A stretch of 64,000 nt of DNA. Origin: Eunapius fragilis. Its lineage: Eukaryota; Porifera; Demospongiae; Spongillida; Spongillidae. Every line of letters starts with the position of its first letter. Position 1 is the first letter of the stretch. Under the pieces are notes generated by a model. The model did not search any database, was not told where the DNA came from, and saw nothing but the letters and a program-made list of their open reading frames with translations. This document shows positions 22,539 to 34,390 of this stretch, one piece after another. The position numbers were made by a program, and so were the translations under genes. The DNA lies in contig OY811984.1 in assembly GCA_963681505.1 (NCBI GenBank), positions 581,772 to 645,771 of the forward strand, written 5' to 3'.

Positions 22539-22992
22539 GTCACCAAAGGGTTAAATTACTAGTATTTATGCCATATGGCTAGGGGTTAAATTCGCTCGCT
22601 CACGCTCCGCTTCTATCAAGGCTCGTCGTCAAAGTACATGCCTGTACACAGAATAGGATGAAGAATATGGGCACCGGGTGTTTCTAAATGAACGCAACAT
22701 TTTTGAATGGTTACTAATTAGTTATTGCACGATTTTAGTCAAAATTATTACTGTATGGTGCCAGCCATGTTACTCCATCTGGAAGTACCCGCGTAATCCA
22801 TTCGATCCTTAATATCTTAGCAGGGGTACTCATTCCAAAATAGCTGGCTCTAACAGTAATAACCACGAAAACAAATTTTAAGTTACAACAATGATAAAAG
22901 AAAAGTTTATTGGAGTTCAGTAAAACCACATACAATAATCCACATACTATACAAAACAATGCATAAAAAACAAAAGTGTTACTGATAGATTT
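22539..22992. other. intergenic sequence upstream of metaxin
   Basis: No gene recognised. Contains CTCGCTCACGCTCCGC near 22600 and the AT-rich tail of the adjoining retroelement scrap. Confidence 0.45.
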
Positions 22993-23337
22993 TTAGACTG
23001 AGGATGGTATCTTACCCTCAACAGTGGCAAGGGTAAGGTCATGTTCGTAAATAGGGTGGCGATGTGATGGCCTGCTTCCACGAATGCACAGAACAGCAGC
23101 ACGAAGGGAAGCATAAGAGAGTCGAGTGTGTAGCCAGCTAACTACGAGAGAATACAGTTTGTCCTGCTTGATGGAAATCATGTCTGCCGAACGCCTGTAA
23201 AATGTTGAACACTCACGAGCCATTCCTCCTGTTGTACTAAAAACCAGTGGTGTAAAGACCCCATGCTCAACCTCTTTCACCCAATTTATAATTTTAGGCA
23301 TACTAATATGAAATTGAAAACCTAACAAAAAATTCAA
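22993..23337 (-). pseudogene. 3' scrap of a reverse-transcriptase retroelement
   Basis: A 114-codon frame reads VEHGVFTPLVFSTTGGMARE, then FYRRSADMISIKQ and LSYASLRAAVLCIRGSRPS. This pattern (E.EHG.FTPLVFS..GG, LR.A..CIRGSR) is familiar from the C-terminal end of reverse-transcriptase polyproteins that are common in invertebrate genomes. The catalytic domain is absent, and the reading frame cannot be extended upstream. I treat it as a truncated, dead copy; element class is not certain. Confidence 0.6.
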
Positions 23338-23584
23338 GCAGCCGTATCTGAGGTAATTTTATTAGTGCCAAACAGTTTGTGCATAATTGGTTCTGAAAGC
23401 ACAAACAAGTAGTTCTTTTATTTTAATAAGTTGTAACTTGAATATGTGGTCACCATTTCATTTAGTCTTGATGTGCAACAATTACTTACACTCTAACCAC
23501 TAATATTATATTTAATAAACAGTACGCTAACTAATTTTAATACCAAGCTATATGTATTTTAAAAACATTGCACTCATTTAGAAC

Positions 23585-24562
23585 ACCCTGTATGCACGTA
23601 CCCCCACCTCCAACCACCCTGTATGCACATACCCCCACCTCCAACCACCCTGTATGCACATACCCCCACCTCCAACCACCCTGTATGCACATACCCCCAC
23701 CTCCAACCACCCTGTATGCCCATACCCCACCTCCAACCACCCTGTATGCACATACCCCCACCTCCAACCACCCTGTATGCACATGCCCCCACCTCCAACC
23801 ACCCTGTATGCACATACCCCCACCTCCAACCACCCTGTATGCCTGTACCCCACCTCCAACCACCCTGTATGCATGCACATACCCCCACCTCCAACCACCC
23901 TGTATGCACATACCCCCACCTCCAACCACCCTGTATGCACATACCCCCACCTCCAACCACCCTGTATGCCTGTACCCCACCTCCAACCACCCTGTATGCA
24001 TGCACATACCCCCACCTCCAACCACCCTGTATGCCCGTACCCCACCTCCAACCACCCTGTATGCATGCACATACCCCCACCTCCAACCACCCTGTGTGCA
24101 CATACCCCCACCTCCAACCACCCTGTATGCACATACCCCCACCTCCAACCACCCTGTATGCACATACCCCCACCTCCAACCACCCTGTATGCACATACCC
24201 CCACCTCCAACCACCCTGTATGCACATACCCCCACCTCCAACCACCCTGTATGCCCATACCCCACCTCCAACCACCCTGTATGCACATACCCCCACCTCC
24301 AACCACCCTGTATGCACATACCCCCACCTCCAACCACCCTGTATGCACATACCCCCACCTCCAACCACCCTGTATGCACATACCCCCACCTCCAACCACC
24401 CTGTATGCCCATACCCCCACCTCCAACCACCCTGTATGCACATACTCCCACCTCCAACCACCCTGTATGCACATACCCCCACCTCCAACCACCCTGTATG
24501 CCCATACCCCCACCTCCAACCACCATACCCCCACCTCCAACCACCCTGTATGCCCATACCCC
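23585..24562 (+). repeat. 31-bp minisatellite, about 31 copies
   Basis: Unit CCACCCTGTATGCACATACC followed by CCCACCTCCAA (31 bp). Variants have GCCCATACCCC, GCCTGTACCCC or an extra GCAT. Because 31 is not a multiple of three yet every phase is stop-free, several frames on both strands stay open for over 310 codons. No start context, splice logic or family supports a protein. Confidence 0.95.
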
Positions 24563-24706
24563 AACCAAATTCAAGTCATTAATAAGACAACAATCTGAAA
24601 TTCATGATAATTCTACAACTCCTCTCCAACCACTTCACCACTGATTAGGTTTATTGCCTCATTAATAACCATTAGCAGCTTTCTTTACTAGGGCATCAGC
24701 TAGTCC

Positions 24707-24812
24707 CCTCCTACCCAGACCCACTCCATAGCAGCAGACCACTATGTGAAGTTACTTCCACGTAACAGTTGTGTAATCCATCCGTTGCTGTGGAATGGGT
24801 CTGGGTAGGAGG
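24707..24812. mobile_element. 106-bp hairpin (MITE-like palindrome)
   Basis: 29-bp arms at 24707-24735 (CCTCCTACCCAGACCCACTC...) and 24784-24812 are inverted repeats with three mismatches, separated by a 48-bp loop. This is the form of a short foldback or MITE element; a clear target duplication is not visible. Confidence 0.6.
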
Positions 24813-25284
24813 CCATACATCAGCACATGCTCAATACCACACCCACTTATATTATACATGCATGGCAGGATGTGGAGAGAATCCAGGTGCACAATTGTGC
24901 ACTAACCACACCCACTAAATAGCTACCTGATTTTACGTGTGAAGATGTATGTGCATGTGTGTGCAAATATCCCAGCGCGGACGTACGAAGGGGGCGTGGC
25001 AGTTAAAGAGGGGTTTTTAAAAAAATGATTTATTTACAACTATCAGCAGATTGCCTAATTTCCTGCTGTGAATAATATTATTGGGAGGGGGGGGGGGTTT
25101 AAACCCCCAAACCCCCAAACCCCCCCCCCCCCCTAGATCCGCTACTGCATCCTCACTAATGCCTTGTGCAAAACCACTTGTCGTAACTAATTTCATTAGG
25201 AACACCTTGAATGGAAGTGAGTGGCAATAGTACTCACTTCACAGCCAGGCTAATTAGCAGAAGCTATAAACAAATCACTTCTGA

Positions 25285-25319
<35 letters not shown>

Positions 25320-25384
25320 CAAGTCTCACATTGGGATGTAGCCTCTTGCTTATAAACAAAGATGAGAATATTACACACACCTCA
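24813..25384. other. repeat-rich gap upstream of the RPUSD2 3' end
   Basis: Holds a palindromic G/C block (25084-25135, with GTTTAAACCCCCAAACCCCC) ending CTAGATCCGCTACTGC, an uninterrupted run of 29 C at 25288-25316, and no gene. The C run lies just past the RPUSD2 stop codon. Confidence 0.6.
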
Positions 25385-25464
25385 CTACTCTTCTTCCCAG
25401 TTTTCTGCTGCCCAAGCAGGCAGTTCTGTTCTGTACTCCCAACCAGGTCCCTGCACAAGCAAAG

Positions 25465-25530
<66 letters not shown>

Positions 25531-28500
25531 ACACACATACACACACATACACACACACAGAACATACACATGCATAGGACACTCATCAAAAGTGAAGGCT
25601 GTGTGCACTATGAAGGTGTGGGAATACCTTGTAAGTAAGTGCATGAAGATACATGACCAATTGGTGGGGGGTGGGGTCAGGCTTCCGTTGGCGACAAACA
25701 CTACAGTCAGGGTCAAATTCTTCCCCAGTTGACTGGTGGTCCTCGCTAGGTACACCAGCAAACCCTCCGCTTGCTTGCTGAGCCTCCAGAGGGCACGCTG
25801 ACCCTCCCTCCACAAGTACTTCAGGCTGAGCCTCCAGAGGGCATGCTGACCCTCCCTCCACTAGTACTTCAGGCTGGGTACTGCTGCACGCCTCTAGTGG
25901 AACAGATGTCTCTCCATTGTTGGTCTTCCCTTCATTTTTAGCAAGCTCTGAAGTACTAGCATCTGCTATGCTGTGCTCAGGTACAGTGATGTCAGCAGGT
26001 ACAGTGATGTCAGCAGGTACAGTGATGTCAGCAGGTACAGTGATGTCAGCAGGTACAGTGATGTCAGCAGGTACAGTGATGTCATCAGGTACAGTGATGT
26101 CAGCAGGTACAGTGATGCCTCTTTCATAAGGTTCCTTTACTTGAGGTTGCTCTCCCTCAATCTGCCCTTCTTGGCATTGATGCTTCTCCACCTGTTCCCC
26201 TGCTTGGTCGTCATCTATAGGGATGCCTACACCCACTATAGAAGCCAACTTGACATCAGCAACAGAAGGCAGGTCATCAAATATATCTGAACTGTAGCTA
26301 GACTTGACAATCCTGGTGATGACCTTATTAAATGAAGGACAATACGATGGGGAAGAAGGAGGGAAGGAAGAGGATCGAGAGAAAGATGAGTAAGAGGATG
26401 GGAAGTTCAGGACAATAGCCACAGGAGGACAAATGAAGAGAACAGCTCATGATCAAACGGTCATGCATACATGGGGAAGGAAATGCAAAGATTATGAAGG
26501 CAAAATTGAAGCTTACCAACCTCATCAACACGGCCAATCCCTTGCCCTTCCTTGCCCCTGCAGGGTCCCCAGGCAGGATTGTTGTACAGAGGGTCGTTCA
26601 CAATTGGGTACCCTGTGCAATTATAGGACCATGACAACAGCAGAAAGCGTGCCAATGGCCGCGTCTTACCCAACCACTGCAGGTGAACTCGGATCTGGTG
26701 CATCCTGCCAGTCTTGGGAGCGCCTGAGGGAAGCCAGCATATGTCATGAAGGTTATTACTATACATTTGGGGAAGTGCATTGTGTTCATGTAAATTTTTA
26801 GGGTAGAAATTTTGATAGTGCTCTCTTGTGAAGGGTGAAATCCTGTTCTTCAATTACATGTAAGTACACTAAAAGCAGCTGAATTTCTACACCCTCATCA
26901 TCACAGTTTTGGCTGTTTATGCTACTATAGGAGTCTGTGATCCCTCTAAGTCATACCCATTAAAATGCTCCTCCAATACGAAAGTTACCGAAGTGGGAGA
27001 AAGTTAGACCGTCCAGTTAAAATGGTCTTAGCAAGGTAACCATTACATTCCAGGTCCAAATTTAGTAACCATTACAGTGCACTAACTAAAACACCAGCTT
27101 CCTTTACGCACCTCCAATTCCAGCCCCTTCCTCCATCACTCCCTTACAAACATCTAATTACACATGCACACAAATTCTCATCATCTCACATTTCACAACG
27201 CTGGTCTTTCCATTGTAAGACAGCCTTGTGAACGATGTGCTACAATCCTTGCCGTTCGGATCAACCTTGCATATGCCTAGCTTCATTGAAACAATAAGGA
27301 TAGGTTGGTTGCATTCCACCGTCCCACTGCTACAAATAATATAAAAGTGCAGTCAATGTTGTTCCTGAAGGGCCACCCTCTACAGGCCGCAACTGTGACC
27401 ACACCACTTACGATGGAAATTCTCCGCTCACCCTACACACATACTCCTTCTCCAACTCCCTCCCTCTGATCTGGGCCTCCAAGGTCTGTGCTTTGGCAAG
27501 GGACTTTGCAAATATTAGTAGTCCTGAGGTGAGCCGGTCTATTCTGTGAATGGCTACAGAATACAAGAAGGGAACAGGAAATGGCAATGCTGATGCCTTA
27601 GAGTGAGCTGGACACTTAAAAGGTAACACCCTCCCTAAGGGTAGTGTGGACACCATAGTGAGGGAAACAACATGGAATAAACACCCTGGTGAAGGTAACA
27701 TGGACACCCTGGTGAGGGTAACATAGACACCTTGGTGAGGATAACATGGACACCCTGGTGAGGGTAACATGGACACCCTGGTGAGGGTAACATGGACACC
27801 TTGGTGAGGATAACATGGACACCCTGGTGAGGGTAACATGGACAACCTGGTGAGGGCAACAATGACACCCTGGTGAGGGTAACATGGACACCTTGGTGAG
27901 GATAACATGGACACCCTGGTGAGGGTAACATGGACAACCTGGTGAGGGCAACAATGACACCCTGGTGAGGGTAACATGAACACGTAACATAAGGAGTCAG
28001 ATTATAGCAGGGTTGGAGGGGAACACTGTTATCAAGTGTAACATGGGTAACTCATCACAATATGGGGGTTTAACTCACTTCGGAGATTTATTAAGTTGTG
28101 TTCCTTTCCAAGGAGGAAAACTACAGTGTTATGCCTGTACCTACCACATGGGTGCACCTGAAGAAAACAAAGACCACACACCTCAGCGTGTCATTCGTTC
28201 ATGCCGCCATCTTTGTGCCAACTTACAGGTATGGATGACGGCTTGTCTATCACCACGACATTATCATCTTCATGGATGATCTTGATAGGCTGGGCTGTGA
28301 CTGGGGGCTCATGTCTGTGCACCGTATGGCAAATGACATCATTGTTTTTGACAACCCTGTCCATGGCAGCTATCTCTCCGTTAACTGAGTGTTGGAGGAG
28401 GGAGAGAGATGGAAGAGATGTGAGGGATGGGAGGGATGGGAGGGATGGGAGGGATGGGAGAGATGGGAGAGATGGGAGGGATGGGAGGGATGGGAGGGAT

Positions 28501-29208
28501 GGGAGGGATGGGAGAGATGGGAGAGTGGGAGGGATGGGAGAGATGGGAGAGATGGGAGGGATGGGAGGGATGGGAGGGATGGGAGAGTGGGAGGGATGGG
28601 AGAGATGGGAGAGATGGGAGGGATGGGAGAGATGGGAGAGATGGGAGAGATGGGAGAGATGGGAGAGATGGGAGGGATGGGAGGGATGCAACAAATGCTA
28701 TAGCTGTGACTGTGCTTCCTCACCAGTGACCTTTCCTGCTTTGAACGCCTTCTCCTTCATAAGACGGAGGAGGGGAGGCGTAGTTGGCAAGTTAGTTGGA
28801 ATATATTAAAAGGTTCGGTGAATTGGGCTCACGTAGAACTGCGGTGTCTCTGCCTGAAACTCTCTGCAAAACATGTCATATATCTTGGATCCAATCCATC
28901 TGCCTTTCGCATAAGCTGAAAACGTAAAGTGGTACGGCTTTACGTACCGAAGTCCTGTATAAGCGGGATACCGCGATTACTAGGCGTAGCTGCATACTGT
29001 AAAGGTACCGTTTTGAACGTAATATGTAGCTTCAGAGAATATTTCTTCATCGAATCCCCGTTTCCTCATCGGTTTTGACTGAAGAAAAAATGGAAGTGCA
29101 CATGCATAGATATAATGCGCACACCAGGAGCGAGGCTACCTTCTTTGTCTTTGGTCCGTACTCTTTCTGCTCTCTCCGCAAGTCTTCCAAGCTTCTTTTC
29201 CGACCCAT
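25385..29208 (-). CDS. RPUSD2: RPUSD2-type RNA pseudouridine synthase
   Basis: Twelve exons, 29140-29208, 29009-29078, 28833-28954, 28724-28754, 28227-28384, 28079-28157, 27412-27553, 27190-27329, 26670-26723, 26521-26612, 25628-26323 and 25385-25450, encode 572 aa. The RluA-family domain has [35 protein letters not shown] and the catalytic HRIDRLTSG (Asp182), then [34 protein letters not shown] and LYNNPAWGP. The far C-terminus keeps the paralogue-specific [20 protein letters not shown] and GPGWEY...PAWA. The enzyme converts uridine to pseudouridine in RNA, including nuclear pre-mRNA in mammals. Residues of exon 11 hold eight TVPADI-type hexapeptide repeats (see repeat). The exon 10/11 junction (GAG|GTTGGT ... 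TAATAAG) is the least certain. Exon 4 is only 31 nt. Confidence 0.92.
25468..25560 (+). repeat. CA microsatellite in RPUSD2 intron 11
   Basis: About 45 CA units with a few TACA interruptions, between the last two RPUSD2 exons. Confidence 0.95.
25978..26115 (-). repeat. 18-bp coding minisatellite in RPUSD2 exon 11
   Basis: About eight copies of an 18-bp unit (GTACAGTGATGTCAGCAG on the + strand). In the RPUSD2 frame they encode TVPADI hexapeptides, one of which reads TVPDDI. The repeat lies in the variable acidic C-terminal region, outside the catalytic domain, and keeps the frame because 18 is a multiple of three. Confidence 0.95.
27656..27970 (+). repeat. 23-bp minisatellite in RPUSD2 intron 6
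   Basis: About fourteen copies of ACACCCTGGTGAGGGTAACA plus TGG, alternating with ACCTTGGTGAGGATAAC and AACCTGGTGAGGGCAAC variants. A higher-order pattern of three to four units is visible. It lies in the intron between the exons at 28079 and 27553. Confidence 0.95.
28400..28690 (+). repeat. 9-bp GATGGGAGG/A repeat in RPUSD2 intron 4
   Basis: About 32 purine-rich 9-bp units, GATGGGAGG and GATGGGAGA. The transcribed strand is a pyrimidine tract close to the exon 5 acceptor (28384). Confidence 0.95.
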
Positions 29209-29271
29209 TTATTAACAACGTGGTATAATTTTACACTGACGTTGGTCTGGGGAGGAGTGGTTCAATAGCTG
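29209..29271. promoter_or_regulatory. probable two-way promoter, RPUSD2 / CRAL-TRIO gene
   Basis: Only 63 bp separate the start codons of these divergent genes, so transcription starts probably lie inside the opposite gene's first exon or 5' UTR. No TATA box seen apart from the AT stretch GGTATAATTTTA (29222-29233). Confidence 0.5.
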
Positions 29272-31004
29272 ATGACAGCATACGCCTTAGACCCCGATCT
29301 CGCCGAAGTTGCGGAGCGCGAGCTCAATGAGACTCCACTCAGGCGCACCCAGTGTTTGCAAGAGATGCGGGAAATACTTGAAACTCAGATGGGTGTAGAA
29401 GGCGAAAGCTTGAGCGACGAGATACTCCTGCGCTTCCTACGGTCTAAAAAATTTGACGTCAGCAGAAGCGTAGCTGTCTATAAGAACTACTTGTACATAC
29501 GTGCAAAGCATCCGCAAATCTTCAAATGCCCTGAACTAGACTCCGTAGAGCACGTGTGGAAAGCTAATATCGTCGGCGTCCTTGCAGACCGCGATAAGCT
29601 GGGCAGGGGGGTGATGATAGGGTTTCCTGGAAGGTGGGACCCCACCGCTCAGAGTTTGGACGACATTTTTACGGCGCTTGTGATGCAGCTGGACCACGCT
29701 ATCGAGGACGTACATAACCAGATCAACGGCATTGTTCTCCTGGCTGATTTTAAGGACGTATCCCTTTATCAAGCGGCTCACATATCACCAACCTACGTGC
29801 GGCTTATCACTACACTTGTACAAGTGAGTTTTTTTTTTGCATAGTATAATGTGGTTCTGCCTGCCAGTGATGCAGGATAAACCGCCCGGTCCGGCCCGAC
29901 GTCCCGTCCCGTAGGGGGAGGGCCATTGCATAATATATATTTACTAAATTATTTTAATTAAGCTTCTCGATTCCTGCCTTAACTTGACACCCTGCAAGCA
30001 ACGGGTGTCATGTGAGCGGAAGCTAGGGCTCGTAATCATTTGTGCTGGGTTTTCGAGTACATCTTGCACTTATACGGTAAAGAAGAGCCACGCCTATTGC
30101 CTTACGAGGAACGCCTTTATAAGGGGGTAGCTCTATGCAGACCGCTTCCAAAGTCTAACCAGTTTTCTAGCTATTGTTATGGGATATTCAAGTTGTTTAT
30201 TATTTTGTGTTTCAACCAGATAGAGCCAGCCCTAGGGTTTAGTATCATGGTTCTCCTAGTATGAGGTGTTATGTGCAGTGTAGGTGTTAAGTGCAGTGTA
30301 GGTGTTAAGTGCAGTGTAGGTGTTAAGTGCAGTGTAGGTGTTATGTGCAGTGTAGGTGTTATTGCAGTGTAGGTGTTATGTGCAATGTAGGAGGTGTTAT
30401 ATGCAGTGTAGGAGGTGTTATATGCAGTGTAGGAGGTGTTATGTGCAGTATACGTGATGTTATGTGCAGTGTATGCGATAAGTTATTTGATCTTTTTTGC
30501 TTCTAGAATTCATTTCCAGCTCGATTTAAAGGTGTTTACATCATCAACCATCCATGGTACATCAACACACTCCTAGCCATAGTGAGACCGTTCATATCTG
30601 CAAAGATGAACAAAAGAGTATGATGTTTGCCCCTCCTCCCCCTCCCAATAATTTAATGTTTATTAATTTTGCAGATAAATCTTATCAAGAGCCCAAATGA
30701 CCTTGATAGTGATTTTCACCGTGATGCACTTCCTAAAGAATTTTGGGGCTCACAACCGGAGTACAACAACGATGAGTGGCTTAGAACTGTGAAAGACCAC
30801 AGTATAAGCCATAGCAACAGTAGCGTGCAGTCACTGGCATCAAGCCAAGAGCACACTTCATCCACAAGTAATGAAGAGAGGTCATCACATACTGAAAGCC
30901 GTCACCAAGAGGAGGAGGAGGAGGAAGAGGAGGAGTGGTTTGACACACTGGATTATGTTCCAACCAAACCCATAATTCTTCCAAGTAGAGAAACAACTGT
31001 ATAA
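29272..31004 (+). CDS. CRAL-TRIO lipid-transfer protein (TTPA/clavesin type)
   Basis: Three exons, 29272-29823, 30507-30617 and 30675-31004, encode 330 aa. The CRAL-TRIO N-terminal helical part is LSDEILLRFLRSKKFDVSRS (about 51-70). The lipid-binding SEC14 fold follows: GRGVMIGFPGRWDP, INGIVLLADFKDVSLYQAAH, then FPARFKGVYIINHPWYIN and FISAKMNKRINLI. A Ser-rich tail with nine consecutive Glu ends the protein. Proteins of this group carry hydrophobic ligands such as tocopherol, retinal or phosphoinositides in the cytosol; the ligand cannot be read from sequence. Length fits the TTPA/TTPAL/clavesin group. Head-to-head with RPUSD2, and its stop lies 63 nt from that of ORC6. Confidence 0.9.
30258..30480 (+). 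repeat. 18-bp minisatellite in intron 1 of the CRAL-TRIO gene
   Basis: About twelve units of AGGTGTTATGTGCAGTGT with small indels (AGGAGGTGTTATATGCAGTGT). Confidence 0.9.
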
Positions 31005-31067
31005 GCTTTTCTTTGTCAATCTGTTCTGATATATGTATTATGTTTGTGCTTTCAATTTTTTATTCTG

Positions 31068-32343
31068 TCATTTTATTCTCATCTCTGCGCTGCAAATAGT
31101 CCTCTCCTTCCAGAGCTGGTACTGGGGGTTGAGGGGAGAACACAAAACACGGTCCTGCAATGTCTCACGTCTCTTCTTCAAATGCCTTGGTAGGACAATA
31201 GCCTCAGCATCTGTATAGTGCAGCAAACATAAGATGGGATATAGTGCACTAGCCAATTCAACTTGCTGCACTTCTTTTTTTTTCCTACAAAATTTCTCCC
31301 TTCTAACACTCCCTCATCCCACAAGTGCAGCACTATGTATATACATGTAATTAAAAGCAGCTGCCTAATCCTCCCACTATTTAAGTAGACAAGTAATTCA
31401 AATTGGGGGAGAATGACATACCTGGTTTTACATCTGGTTCTTCATCCTCCTTCTGCCTCTTTGAATTTGTCCTCCTTGTCATCCCCAAACCATCTTTGTA
31501 TGCATCTAAATATAGAAACACATGGAATGAAAGAGTAGGTATTTGTCCCCCTCCCCCCCCCCCCCCCCTCCTTTTTTGGGGGGTGGGGGTGGGGGGGGGA
31601 ATGGAGAACTAACCAAGGTCCTTCGGGACACATTCCTGCATGTCCTCACTCAGTTTTTGAAACATGTTTTTTGAGCAAGAGCTCTGAAATTTACTTTTGT
31701 CACAGCGAAACTTCAGTGCTCTTGTCAAGTCCAATGTTGAAAGAACACACAGCACCAATGAAATGGCAGACAACAATAGCAGTAACTCCTCACTTGCAAG
31801 CAGTATAGAGCGCTGCAAGAAGACATTCTGATTTGGATAAGTCAAGTTGCTGCCCTTCTGTGCACTTGGAAACAACCACGGCCTTGTAGCTACGCAGCGA
31901 ATTGTAAACAATGCTTGGCTCTGAAAAGAGACAGAACTCTGCGCAGCGCTCACTTTTCAAGAACAGTTTCGGCTAGTTCCTTTGCTTCCATGCAACCAAA
32001 CTTAACAGCGAAGTCTTTCAGACTTTGGGTTGTCTGGACGTTCAGTACCTCTTCGACCGTACGACATGCGTTCGTGTAAGCCTTAACCTGAGCACCAGAT
32101 AGTTTTTGCGCTTGTTTCTGAGGGAAACTACGTAATACATTTATGTTTCAGTGGATCGCTTACACCCACTTTGTCAAAGGGCTCTCCCAGCTGTGTGCAA
32201 GCTAACTGTATACAAACGAGAATTAGACATGTACCTCGCACTGCGGGACATTTCATTTCTGCAAGCCTGTAGTACTCCAACGCCTTCTCAGCAACGACGG
32301 GAGGCACATGAAAACGCCTCACGTACTCCTTCATCGGTTCCAT
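31068..32343 (-). CDS. ORC6: origin recognition complex subunit 6
   Basis: ORC6 is the smallest ORC subunit and has a TFIIB-like fold needed for origin licensing. Six exons, 32170-32343, 31954-32117, 31794-31889, 31614-31720, 31422-31505 and 31068-31210, give 255 aa (human 252). Matching stretches are EKALEYYRLAEMKCP, QKLSGAQVKAYTNACRTVEE, LKDFAVKFGCMEAKELAE, EGQQLDLSKSECLLAALYTA and the basic K/R linker. The C-terminal helix PQYQLWKERTICSAE corresponds to the segment that binds ORC3. The exon 3 acceptor at 31890 is chosen over a nearer AG because only it keeps both phase and alignment. A minus-strand AATAAA sits at 31059-31064, four bases past the stop. Head-to-head with CIAPIN1, so two cell-growth genes may share a promoter. 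Confidence 0.88.
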
Positions 32344-32400
32344 TTCAATAATTTATAATTGATGCGCGCCACGTTTGTGACGTCATACACCAGAACGGCG
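32344..32400. promoter_or_regulatory. probable two-way promoter, ORC6 / CIAPIN1
   Basis: 57 bp between the start codons. It contains TGACGTCA (32377-32384), a perfect CRE/ATF core, 17 bp before the CIAPIN1 start. An upstream ATG at 32362 is in frame with CIAPIN1 but alignment favours 32401. Confidence 0.5.
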
Positions 32401-34297
<1,897 letters not shown>

Positions 34298-34390
34298 CCA
34301 TTTCAACTGAACAGTGATTAAAATTAATAAATATTTGTCCTCACACACATTGTCACAAACGTACACACAAAGACCACGTGCACACATGGC

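Noticed and set aside
23537-24644. Overlapping 310-358-codon frames on both strands
   Set aside because: All arise from the 31-bp minisatellite; simultaneous openness in many frames marks low-complexity DNA.
31890-31953. A 33-35-nt intron 2 in ORC6 using the nearer AG
   Set aside because: It breaks phase with the aligned exon 3; the acceptor at 31890 restores phase and the NYKAVVV alignment.
32362-32400. Upstream in-frame ATG as the CIAPIN1 start
   Set aside because: Start at 32401 gives the family's usual N-terminal length; the upstream codons do not align and lie inside the tiny shared promoter.
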